From Arthrobacter_H sp030452125 (GTDB lineage: Bacteria; Actinomycetota; Actinomycetes; Actinomycetales; Micrococcaceae): DNA of 64,000 nucleotides. Location: the NCBI GenBank assembly GCA_052379645.1, contig JBQSYU010000010.1; one strand, given 5' to 3'. Shown in pieces: positions 25,748 to 33,486 of the stretch. The translations under genes were made by a program, and so were the position numbers. How positions within the stretch are numbered: position 1 is the stretch's first letter; each line of letters begins with the position of its first letter. The notes beneath the pieces were generated by a model. That model ran no database searches, was not told where the DNA came from, and saw only the letters and a program-made list of their open reading frames with translations.

Positions 25748-26181
25748 CCGGCCACTGCCTCGAGGTAGAACCAGCGTCCGTCCTCGCGCAGGAAGGTACT
25801 GCGTTCGCGTTGGACGCCGCGCCGGCCGTCCTGGCGGTAATGCGCGGCGAACTCGACGATCCCGGTGCCCTCGAAGGGGCCTCCGGCGACCGTGTCCACG
25901 ATGTCCAGCCGCCGCCAGCTCATCGACGGGTCCAAGTCCAGCTCCGCCGGCCGGGTCGAGGGATGCCAACTGGCCAGCAGGTAGGCGGCGTCCCCGGTGA
26001 CGAAGGCGCTATAACGCGAACGCATCAGGGCCTCGGCCGTCGCCGCCCCCGGACCTCCTGCCGCACGGTCGGCGTGCACCGGCCCACAGCAGGCGCCGAA
26101 GACCTCGCCCGACAGGCAGGGGCAGCGCGCATCGGCGTCCAGCACGGGGAAATCGGCACCGGCATCCTGCTGCTCATCCAT
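25744..26181 (-). CDS. YchJ/UPF0225-type SEC-C motif protein
   Basis: 145 aa. N-terminal zinc-binding SEC-C-like motif CPCLSGEVFGACCGP (about 20-34), then an NTF2-like domain with the family block ALMRSRYSAFVTGDAAYLLASWHPSTRP and EFAAHYRQ. Family known, function unknown. Convergent with the sugar porter gene, overlapping by the stop codons. Confidence 0.85.
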   Translation of the reverse strand: MDEQQDAGADFPVLDADARCPCLSGEVFGACCGPVHADRAAGGPGAATAEALMRSRYSAFVTGDAAYLLASWHPSTRPAELDLDPSMSWRRLDIVDTVAGGPFEGTGIVEFAAHYRQDGRRGVQRERSTFLREDGRWFYLEAVAG

Positions 26182-26362
26182 GGCCCCAGCCTAGGGGCAA
26201 ACCGTGGACCCTCACGCGGATACGTGGGGTGGGTCACCCCGGGCCGCGGGCCCCGCCGAACCCGGTAGACTGATCGGGCAAGCTCGCGGAGCGCCTCCAG
26301 CCCGGCGTGAGACGGCACCTCCGCAGGCGTACTCAAACCACCTCGCGCACAGGAGACCCCGG

Positions 26363-26617
26363 ATGCCCCGCATCGTTGTTGACGTCATGCCCAAACCAGA
26401 GATCCTCGACCCCCAGGGCAAGGCCATCGTGGGCGCACTGCCCCGTTTGGGCTTCGACGCCTTTTCGTCAGTCCGTCAGGGCAAACGCTTCGAACTGACC
26501 GTCGACGGCGAGGTGACCGATCAGATCCTGGCCCAGGCCCGCACCGCGGCCGAGACCCTGCTCTCCAACCCGGTGATTGAAGACGTGGTCAACGTCGAGG
26601 TCGTCACCGAAGCATGA
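26363..26617 (+). CDS. purS: Phosphoribosylformylglycinamidine synthase subunit PurS
   Basis: 84 aa, the usual length. Small bridging subunit joining PurQ and PurL in step four of purine synthesis. VDVMPKPEILDPQGKAI is the family signature. ATG 26363 with SD AGGAG (26351-26355); the longer frame from 26204 is non-coding. Overlaps purQ by four bases. A -10-like TAGACT at 26266-26271 lies upstream, without a clear -35. Confidence 0.95.
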   Translation: MPRIVVDVMPKPEILDPQGKAIVGALPRLGFDAFSSVRQGKRFELTVDGEVTDQILAQARTAAETLLSNPVIEDVVNVEVVTEA

Positions 26618-27384
26618 GCAACGATTCACTGCCCCTGATCGGCGACTACAGCGCGCCGGACACGACCCTGAACGGCGCCCGCATCGGCGTCGTCTCCTTC
26701 CCCGGCACCCTCGATGACCGCGACGCCGCCCGTGCCGTGCGGCTGGCCGGCGCCGAAGCCGTGGCCCTCTGGCACGGAGACGACTCCCTCGCGGACGTCG
26801 ACGCCGTCATCATCCCCGGTGGCTTCTCCTATGGCGACTACCTGCGCGCCGGGGCCATCGCCCGATTCGCCCCGATGATGTCCCGCATCATCGACGCCGC
26901 GAATTCGGAGGCCAAGCTCCCCGTGCTGGGCATCTGCAACGGATTCCAGATCCTCACCGAATCGCATCTGCTGCCCGGATCGATGATCAAGAACGACCAC
27001 CTGAAGTTCCTCTGCCGGGACCAGGTCCTGCGGGTGGAGAACAACACCACGGCGTGGACCAACCAGTACGACGCCGGTGAGGAGATCACCGTGGTGCTGA
27101 AGAACCAGGACGGGCAGTACGTCGCCGACGAGAAGACCCTGGACGCCCTGGAGGCCGAAGGCCGCGTCGCCCTGCGCTACGTGGGCTGGAACCCCAACGG
27201 CTCGCGCCGCGACATCGCCGGCATCACCAATGCCGCCGGCAACGTCGTCGGACTCATGCCGCACCCCGAACACGCGGTCGAGGCAGGATTCGGCCCCACG
27301 ACGGCCGCCGGCGCACACACCGGAACCGACGGCCTGGGCTTCTTCTCCTCCGTCCTGAGCACCCTGGTGGGAGGCACCAAATGA
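26614..27384 (+). CDS. purQ: Phosphoribosylformylglycinamidine synthase, glutaminase subunit PurQ
   Basis: 256 aa class I glutamine amidotransferase providing ammonia to PurL. The nucleophile Cys is in LGICNGFQIL, and the His-Glu pair in MPHPEHAVE. GGFSYGDYLRAGAIA is family-specific. About 25 residues longer than typical, mainly in an N-terminal extension (NDSLPLIGDYSAPDTTLNGA). Overlaps purL by four bases. Confidence 0.96.
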   Translation: MSNDSLPLIGDYSAPDTTLNGARIGVVSFPGTLDDRDAARAVRLAGAEAVALWHGDDSLADVDAVIIPGGFSYGDYLRAGAIARFAPMMSRIIDAANSEAKLPVLGICNGFQILTESHLLPGSMIKNDHLKFLCRDQVLRVENNTTAWTNQYDAGEEITVVLKNQDGQYVADEKTLDALEAEGRVALRYVGWNPNGSRRDIAGITNAAGNVVGLMPHPEHAVEAGFGPTTAAGAHTGTDGLGFFSSVLSTLVGGTK

Positions 27385-29681
27385 GCCAGCAATTCAACAT
27401 CGACACCGTGGAGAACGCCGCGGCAACCCCCGACACCGAGCTGCCGTGGGCCGAATTGGGGCTGAAGCAGAACGAGTACGACGACGTCGTGAATGTTTTG
27501 GGCCGCCGCCCCACCGGCGCGGAACTGGCCATGTACTCGGTCATGTGGTCCGAGCATTGCTCGTATAAGTCCTCCAAGAACCACCTGCGCCAATTCGGCG
27601 ACAAGGTGACCGATGAGATGAAGAAGGACCTGCTCGTGGGCATCGGCGAGAACGCCGGGGTCACGAACCTGGGCGATGGCTGGGCCGTCACCTTCAAGAT
27701 CGAATCGCATAACTCCCCCTCCTTCGTGGAGCCCTACCAGGGCGCGGCCACGGGCATCGGCGGGATCGTGCGCGACATCATCTCCATGGGCGCCCGCCCG
27801 GTGGCCGTGATGGATCCGCTGCGTTTCGGGGCCATCGACCACCCCGACACCGCCCGGGTCATGCACGGGGCCGTCGCCGGGATCGGCGGCTACGGCAACT
27901 CGCTGGGCCTGCCGAACATCGGCGGGGAAATGGTCTTCGACCCGGTATACCAGGGCAACCCGCTGGTGAACGCGCTGGCCGTGGGCGTCATGCGCCATGA
28001 GGACATCCGCCTGGCCAACGCCTCCGGGAAGGGCAATAAGGTCGTCCTGTTCGGTGCCCGTACCGGCGGCGATGGGATCGGTGGCGCCTCGGTGCTGGCC
28101 TCCGAGTCCTTCGATGCGACCAAACCCTCCAAGCGCCCCGCGGTCCAGGTCGGTGACCCCTTCGCCGAGAAGGTGCTCATCGAGTGCTGCCTGGAACTGT
28201 TCAAGGCCTCCCTCGTCGAGGGCATCCAGGACCTGGGCGCCGCGGGCATCTCCTGCGCCACCAGTGAACTGGCCTCCAACGGCGACGGCGGCATGCGGGT
28301 CGAACTGACCAACGTGCTGCTGCGCGATCCGACGCTGACCCCGGGCGAGATCCTGATGTCCGAGTCGCAGGAACGCATGATGGCCGTGGTCTCCCCGGAA
28401 AACCTCGAGGCCTTCGAAGCGGTCATGGACAAATGGGCCGTGGAGTACTCCTGGCTCGGCGAGGTCACCGACACCGAACGGCTGGTCATCACCTGGGACG
28501 ACGAGGTCATCGTCGACGTGGATCCGCGCACCGTCGCCCACGACGGACCGGTCTACGACCGCCCCTATGCCCGCCCCGACTGGCAGGACGCCCTGCAGGC
28601 CGATACGTTCAGGGCCTCCCCGGCGGGGCTCACCCTGCCGAGCCTGGGCGAGGAGCTCAAGGATGCCGTCCTGGAGCTGGTCGCCTCACCGAACATGTGC
28701 GACAAGTCCTGGATCACCAACCAGTTCGACCGCTACGTCGGCGGCAACACGGCCCTGGCGTCCCCCGATGACGCCGGCGTGGTCCGCGTGGATGAGGAAA
28801 CCGGGATGGGCGTTGCCCTGGCCACCGATGCCAACGGCCGGTACGCCTACCTGGACCCGTACCACGGCTCCCAGCTGGCCCTGGCCGAGGCGTTCCGCAA
28901 CGTGGCCACCACCGGGGCCGTCCCGCTGGCCGTCTCCGACTGCCTGAACTTCGGCTCCCCCGAGGACCCTGACGTGATGTGGCAATTGGCCGAGGCCATC
29001 CGCGGGCTCTCCGATGCCTGCATGGAACTGGGCATCCCGGTCACCGGCGGCAACGTCTCGCTCTACAACCAGACCGGCACCACCCCGATCCATCCCTCCC
29101 CGGTGGTCGCGGTGCTGGGCAGGTTCGACGACGTCGCCCGCCGCACCCCCTCGGGATGGCACTCCAGCGCCGACGGGCAGGCCATCTACCTGATGGGGAC
29201 GACGGCGGATGAGCTGGATGGTTCGGAGTTCGCGAACCTGCGCGGACACCTGGGCGGTCTGCCGCCGACGGTGGACCTGGCTGCTGAGAAGCTGCTCGGC
29301 GACCTGCTGGTCAACGCCTCACGCGACGGCATGATCGACGCGGCCCACGACCTCTCCGAGGGTGGCCTCGCGGCAGCCCTGGTGGAGATGTCGCTGCGCT
29401 ACGGCGTCGGCGCCCGGGTGGCCCTGCAGGATCTCTGCGACCGGGACGGCGTCGATGTGTTCACCGCCCTGTTCTCCGAGTCCCAGGCCCGCGCCGTCGT
29501 GGCCGTGCCTCGCTCCGAGGAGGTCCGTTTCAAGGACATGACCACCGCCCGGGATTTCCCGGTGGTCCGGCTGGGCATCGTCGATGCTGCCTCGGATTCC
29601 CTGGACATCCAGGGCCAGTTCAGCGCCACCCTGGAGGAACTGCGCACCGCCCACGAGGGCACGCTGCCGAAGTACTTCTGA
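27381..29681 (+). CDS. purL: Phosphoribosylformylglycinamidine synthase subunit PurL
   Basis: 766 aa small-type PurL. Converts FGAR to FGAM with ATP and ammonia from PurQ. Signature MWSEHCSYKSSKNHL with the catalytic His, ESHNSPSFVEPYQGAATGIGGI for ATP binding, and the duplicated PurM-like halves (second copy with LAVSDCLNFGSPEDP and TGGNVSLYNQT). Last gene of purSQL, closed by a strong terminator. Confidence 0.97.
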   Translation: MSQQFNIDTVENAAATPDTELPWAELGLKQNEYDDVVNVLGRRPTGAELAMYSVMWSEHCSYKSSKNHLRQFGDKVTDEMKKDLLVGIGENAGVTNLGDGWAVTFKIESHNSPSFVEPYQGAATGIGGIVRDIISMGARPVAVMDPLRFGAIDHPDTARVMHGAVAGIGGYGNSLGLPNIGGEMVFDPVYQGNPLVNALAVGVMRHEDIRLANASGKGNKVVLFGARTGGDGIGGASVLASESFDATKPSKRPAVQVGDPFAEKVLIECCLELFKASLVEGIQDLGAAGISCATSELASNGDGGMRVELTNVLLRDPTLTPGEILMSESQERMMAVVSPENLEAFEAVMDKWAVEYSWLGEVTDTERLVITWDDEVIVDVDPRTVAHDGPVYDRPYARPDWQDALQADTFRASPAGLTLPSLGEELKDAVLELVASPNMCDKSWITNQFDRYVGGNTALASPDDAGVVRVDEETGMGVALATDANGRYAYLDPYHGSQLALAEAFRNVATTGAVPLAVSDCLNFGSPEDPDVMWQLAEAIRGLSDACMELGIPVTGGNVSLYNQTGTTPIHPSPVVAVLGRFDDVARRTPSGWHSSADGQAIYLMGTTADELDGSEFANLRGHLGGLPPTVDLAAEKLLGDLLVNASRDGMIDAAHDLSEGGLAAALVEMSLRYGVGARVALQDLCDRDGVDVFTALFSESQARAVVAVPRSEEVRFKDMTTARDFPVVRLGIVDAASDSLDIQGQFSATLEELRTAHEGTLPKYF

Positions 29682-29696
29682 TCGGTTAGCTCATTG

Positions 29697-29739
29697 ACAC
29701 CCGTGGCCCGGCGGTCTTCCGCCGGGCCACGGGTGTTTT
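29697..29739 (+). terminator. Rho-independent terminator of purSQL
   Basis: Perfect 18-bp stem ACACCCGTGGCCCGGCGG (29697-29714), TCTT loop, complement at 29719-29736, followed by TTT. Confidence 0.92.
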
Positions 29740-29788
29740 CGCGCGACGGCTTGACCCTCACGTAGCGTGAGGCCGGAGGCTGGGGTAC

Positions 29789-30325
29789 ATGAGCGACTAC
29801 TACAACGCATTCGACATCAGCCCCGTACCCGTACCCACACCGGAAGCGGTGCCGCCGGAACCCTTCCGCGGCATCTATGGGATGCCCGCATTCGTCACGA
29901 TTCCGTCGTGCGATTTGGAGGAATCCGTGGACTTCTGGATTCGTGGACTCGGGTTCTTCGAACTCTTCAGCATCCCCGGCACGCTGGTACATCTGCGCCG
30001 GTGGGCCTTCCAGGACGTGCTTCTCGTCCAGGCGCGGAGCATTCCAGACCAGCCCCCGGCCATCGGCTTCAGTTTCGCGGGCGTCCTGGGCCAGATCAAT
30101 GCCTTGGTTGAAGCCTGCCGCGCCTTGCGCCCTGGCTCGGTCGCGGGACCCCGAGATACCCCGTGGAACACTCGTGATGTCGAGGTGATCACCCCAGAGA
30201 ACGCCCGGGTCGTCTTCACCGCGGCCAAGCCCTTTGACCCGGCCAGCCAGGAGGCGCGGAATCTTGAAGATATCGGGATCACCCCTTCGGAGGGCCGTCC
30301 AGGGGAGAATCAGGAGCATGCCTGA
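29789..30325 (+). CDS. VOC (glyoxalase/bleomycin-resistance) family protein
   Basis: 178 aa. One VOC domain at about residues 30-150: MPAFVTIPSCDLEESVDFWIRGLGFFE is the first beta-alpha-beta unit, VLLVQAR the next strand. It ends in DVEVITPENARVVFTAAKPF. The metal residues of glyoxalases are not obvious, as in drug-binding members. It overlaps the MerR gene by eight bases, so the two are co-translated; the partner regulator suggests a drug-binding or drug-modifying role. Confidence 0.75.
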   Translation: MSDYYNAFDISPVPVPTPEAVPPEPFRGIYGMPAFVTIPSCDLEESVDFWIRGLGFFELFSIPGTLVHLRRWAFQDVLLVQARSIPDQPPAIGFSFAGVLGQINALVEACRALRPGSVAGPRDTPWNTRDVEVITPENARVVFTAAKPFDPASQEARNLEDIGITPSEGRPGENQEHA

Positions 30326-31124
30326 GGCAACTTCTGCCGATGGCCTGACCGTCGGTCAGGCCGCGACGCGACTGGGCGTAACCATCCGCGCGCTACACCA
30401 CTGGGATGAGATTGGCCTGGCGCGCTCCTCGCTGAGCACGCCTACCGGATACCGGCTCTACACCGCCGCTGATTTGGAACGCCTCCACAGAATCGTCGTC
30501 TACCGCGAGCTCGGCCTCGGATTGGAAAGAATCCGTGCCATCCTCGACGACTCAGCGACGGACGTACCGGCCGCCCTGCGCACCCAACGCCAGCACGTCG
30601 CCGACAGGATCGAGCATCTCCAGCAGCTCGGTGCCGGACTGGATCGAATGATCGACGCCCATGAGCACGGCCTGCTGCTGACCGTCCAGGAACAGACGGC
30701 CATCTTCGGCCCGCGGTGGAACCCTGACTGGTCGGCCCAAGCCCGCCAACGCTACGAAGGCACGCCCCAATGGCAGCAGTATGCCGAGCAATCAGCCACC
30801 CGTAGTCCGGCGGAATGGCAATCCATCGCCGATACCATGGCCGACCTCGACCGTTCCCTCGGGGAGTCCATGCAGGCCGGTTTCACACCTGGCAGCCCGG
30901 AAGCGCAGCTACTCGTGGAACGTCACCGCGCAGTGTTCTCGGCCTCATACTTTTCCCTCACCCGACAGATGCAGGTCTGTCTCGGTCGTATGTATGAGTC
31001 TGATCCGGCGTTCGCTGCTCACTACGACGGCGTCCGTACCGGCCTTGCGGCATGGTTCCGTCAAAGCATCGATGCCAACGCCCGCAACCACGGCATCGAC
31101 CCCGACACCGCAAGCTGGCACTAG
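30318..31124 (+). CDS. MerR-family regulator with TipAS antibiotic-recognition domain
   Basis: 268 aa. N-terminal MerR helix-turn-helix (about 9-80: LTVGQAATRLGVTIRALHHWDEIGL, GYRLYTAADLERL), a coiled-coil dimerisation helix, and from about residue 130 a TipAS domain. That domain begins with IFGPRWNPDW and contains ERHRAVFSASYFSLTRQM and AHYDGVRTGLAAWFRQSI. TipAL-type proteins bind thiopeptides or other toxic ligands and activate promoters. ATG 30318 with SD CAGGAG, inside the end of the VOC gene. Confidence 0.88.
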   Translation: MPEATSADGLTVGQAATRLGVTIRALHHWDEIGLARSSLSTPTGYRLYTAADLERLHRIVVYRELGLGLERIRAILDDSATDVPAALRTQRQHVADRIEHLQQLGAGLDRMIDAHEHGLLLTVQEQTAIFGPRWNPDWSAQARQRYEGTPQWQQYAEQSATRSPAEWQSIADTMADLDRSLGESMQAGFTPGSPEAQLLVERHRAVFSASYFSLTRQMQVCLGRMYESDPAFAAHYDGVRTGLAAWFRQSIDANARNHGIDPDTASWH

Positions 31125-31134
31125 GCCCCGTTAT

Positions 31135-31174
31135 GGAAAGTGATGATCTTAGACGAGTGAGATCGTCACTTTCC
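31135..31174. terminator. Hairpin between convergent genes
   Basis: 15-bp stem GGAAAGTGATGATCT (31135-31149) and complement at 31160-31174 with a single G-T wobble. Lies exactly between the stop of the TipAS regulator and the stop of the convergent membrane protein gene. No T-tract. Confidence 0.6.
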
Positions 31175-31702
31175 TCATTCCCGTGGAGACGGGAGATCAT
31201 CCAGGCTCGCCAGGGCGGTCAGACTCCCGGCTATCAAACCGATGGCCGTATGGGGGCGGCTGGATCCGTTGGCCTTGAGGCGTTCGCCGAACCGATGGAT
31301 CCAGCGTTCGGTGGCGATGTTCGCACCGATGCCCACTATCAGGATCGTGGCACCCAGTCCGATCACTAGCCCGGGGTTCAGGTTCTTGAGGCGGGCCCTG
31401 GTTCCCGCCGTTTCGTCTGCGAGCTGCCCCTGGCCGGCGGTATCCAGAGGCCCGGGGCCGCGCCCCGGCGTCGTTCCCACTGCCGACGGCGCAGTCGGCG
31501 ATGAATCCGGATCCTGTCGACGGGCGAACACGACGCCCGCCCCTGCAAGGATCGCCAGCTTGGCCAGGACCCGCGACCGGCGCCGATCCACATAATCGGG
31601 CAGTGCGTACCAGAGCCCGACGGCAGCCCCGCTGGCCCCGGCACGACCGAGCACTGTGGCCGGAGTCCGTCCGGCCGAAGCTGGTGTGGTGCTTCCTGTC
31701 AT
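31175..31702 (-). CDS. Hypothetical membrane protein
   Basis: 175 aa, not recognised. Hydrophobic segments at about 18-35 (weak), 47-60 (LAKLAILAGAGVVF), 110-130 (PGLVIGLGATILIVGIGANI) and 150-165. A polar Pro/Ser/Gly-rich linker lies between. SD GAAGGAG seven bases before ATG. The start overlaps the stop of the upstream regulator gene by one base, indicating an operon of 32481-31175. Confidence 0.6.
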   Translation of the reverse strand: MTGSTTPASAGRTPATVLGRAGASGAAVGLWYALPDYVDRRRSRVLAKLAILAGAGVVFARRQDPDSSPTAPSAVGTTPGRGPGPLDTAGQGQLADETAGTRARLKNLNPGLVIGLGATILIVGIGANIATERWIHRFGERLKANGSSRPHTAIGLIAGSLTALASLDDLPSPRE

Positions 31703-32004
31703 CAGTTGGTCTCCTTCGGAGTTTCGGCTAGCTGGTTCAGTGCGTCGATATGGAGTCGGAAGGACACCCTGCCGGCACGGGTCATGGCCAGGGTGACGGG
31801 ACGGCGTCCCGCGCGTACCGCGTTCGTCGGCTCGAGATAGCCGGCATCGATCAGCACCCGGACGTGCTTGCTCAACGTCGCGTCGGTGAACCCCAGCAGG
31901 TCACGGACCCTCCCGAAGGTTTCGCCGCGGACCGGCTCCAGCAGGGCACAGATCCGCAGCCGTGGAAGGGGGTGGATCACCGGGTCGAACCCGTCCTGGC
32001 TCAT
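31702..32004 (-). CDS. Small winged-helix transcriptional regulator
   Basis: 100 aa, a single winged helix-turn-helix of the ArsR/MarR-like type. RLRICALLEPVRGETFGRVRDLLGFTDATLSKHVRVLIDAGYLEP is followed by a wing with RRPVTLAMTRAGRVSFRLHIDAL. Such 100-residue proteins repress neighbouring genes. It lies between two membrane protein genes on the same strand, so it probably controls them. Confidence 0.8.
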   Translation of the reverse strand: MSQDGFDPVIHPLPRLRICALLEPVRGETFGRVRDLLGFTDATLSKHVRVLIDAGYLEPTNAVRAGRRPVTLAMTRAGRVSFRLHIDALNQLAETPKETN

Positions 32005-32010
32005 GACGGC

Positions 32011-32481
32011 TCAGTCCCGCGGGTTCCGGACGCGACGGGCCCAATACCGGTCCAGCGCCGGTCCGCCGATCGTGCCCAGGCAGAACAACACCACGGCGGC
32101 AATGACCGGAATCCACCACCAACCATGGGTGTCGTAGAGGGCGGAGTTGATTCCTCCGATGAACCCCACCACCAGCACGCCGCCCAGAAAGGGCAACCAC
32201 ATGGAACCGTGCAGGCGGATATGGCGCACCGCGCTGGGCTGCTTCCACGAGGCGAAGAGGAAGACCACCAGGATCGCTCCCGGCAGCACCAGCAGGGCCG
32301 CCGGCATCGACAGCAGATCGGTGACCAGTGGCACCAGGGCCAGGACGGCAAGGATGAAGCCCACCAGGAACCAATAGCGTGGTGGGCATTGCAGGCGTTC
32401 GGCATTCAGTTCACCGACGGCGCCGAGTGCTACAAGCGACTCCCCGGCCTGGGCCGCATTGGGGGTGTCATCGGAATCCAT
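32011..32481 (-). CDS. Hypothetical four-helix membrane protein
   Basis: 156 aa, not recognised. Four hydrophobic helices (about 37-57, 62-80, 95-112 and 122-142) after a short polar N-terminus, and a basic C-terminal tail RYWARRVRNPRD. First gene of a three-gene operon with the winged-helix regulator and another membrane protein; this membrane protein plus small HTH pattern is common in Gram-positives. Confidence 0.65.
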   Translation of the reverse strand: MDSDDTPNAAQAGESLVALGAVGELNAERLQCPPRYWFLVGFILAVLALVPLVTDLLSMPAALLVLPGAILVVFLFASWKQPSAVRHIRLHGSMWLPFLGGVLVVGFIGGINSALYDTHGWWWIPVIAAVVLFCLGTIGGPALDRYWARRVRNPRD

Positions 32482-32497
32482 GCGGCCAGACTACATT

Positions 32498-32520
32498 TGT
32501 CTTGCCATACAGGAAAGACA
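32498..32520. promoter_or_regulatory. Candidate operator upstream of the membrane protein/regulator operon
   Basis: Inverted repeat TGTCTT (32498-32503) and AAGACA (32515-32520) 17-22 bp upstream of ATG 32481. A natural site for the winged-helix protein of the operon. Weak evidence. Confidence 0.3.
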
Positions 32521-32672
32521 TTTTCATCCTTCAGCGACACCGGCTTCGCGTTGGTCGGGCCCTGTTTCACGACTATGATGGGCCTCATCGACCACCCTCG
32601 CGTGCGCCGCCAAATGCTGGCCCACCTTTCGGGGACCTCCACCGGTCAACACGACTTCACAAGGAGTTCCCC

Positions 32673-33458
32673 ATGGGAAACGTCGGACTGCTGTATGTCG
32701 GCGCCGTGCTCTTCATCAACGGCCTGATGCTGCTGGGTTTCGTCCCCGGACGCGCTGCCGCCCCGATGAACTACTTCGTCGGGGCCATGCAGGTCATCTT
32801 CCCCACCATCATCATCGCCCAGTCCGGCGGCGACCCGGCCATGACGCTTTCCGCCTCGGGCCTGTACCTGTTCGGGTTCACCTACCTCTACATCGCCTTC
32901 AACATCACCTTCGGGCTCGATGGCGAAGGGGTCGGCTGGTTTTCGCTGTTCGTCTCCGGCGTCGCGGTCGTGATGTCCTATCTGCAGTTCACCCTCGTCG
33001 GGGATCCGGTCTTCGGGGTGATCTGGCTTTTATGGACCATCCTGTGGCTGATGTTCTACCTCGTCCTTGCCCTGGGCATGGAGTCGCTGACCGCCGCCAC
33101 CGGCTGGTTCACCGTGCTCATCGCCCATCTCTCGGCCACGATCCCCGCCCTGCTGCTGCTCTCCGGCGCCTTCCAGAGCACCTGGCTCTGGGCGGGCATC
33201 CTCGCGGTGGCGGGAGCACTCGCCCTGCTTGTCTCGCTGATGTTGGGACGCCAAGGTGTGGGTCGGCCGCAATCTCCACCGTTGCCGCAGCTCCGCGACG
33301 AAATCGACGGCGGTGACGTCCCGACTCTCCCGGATCTGATCGCCCGCACCGAGCGCAGCGAACAGGGATCCCAGATCGTCATCTCGAACCCCCCGGTGTC
33401 CAGATCCTCCCGCCGCGTGGTCAACAGTCCTCTGCGCCGCCGGGCGCCCCGCCCCTGA
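32673..33458 (+). CDS. AmiS/UreI-family amide or urea transporter
   Basis: 261 aa. Six or seven membrane segments in residues 1-190. It opens with GNVGLLYVGAVLFINGLMLLGFVP and contains FGFTYLYIAFNITFGLDGEGVGWFSLFV and GVIWLLWTILWLMFYLVLALGM, the family core. Moves urea or short amides. A hydrophilic tail of about 60 residues, basic at its end (RSSRRVVNSPLRRRAPRP), is unusual. SD AAGGAG (32661-32666) fixes ATG 32673. No urease or amidase genes nearby. Confidence 0.85.
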   Translation: MGNVGLLYVGAVLFINGLMLLGFVPGRAAAPMNYFVGAMQVIFPTIIIAQSGGDPAMTLSASGLYLFGFTYLYIAFNITFGLDGEGVGWFSLFVSGVAVVMSYLQFTLVGDPVFGVIWLLWTILWLMFYLVLALGMESLTAATGWFTVLIAHLSATIPALLLLSGAFQSTWLWAGILAVAGALALLVSLMLGRQGVGRPQSPPLPQLRDEIDGGDVPTLPDLIARTERSEQGSQIVISNPPVSRSSRRVVNSPLRRRAPRP

Positions 33459-33486
33459 TTCCTCGGGATTCTTCCGCGGTCCATCC

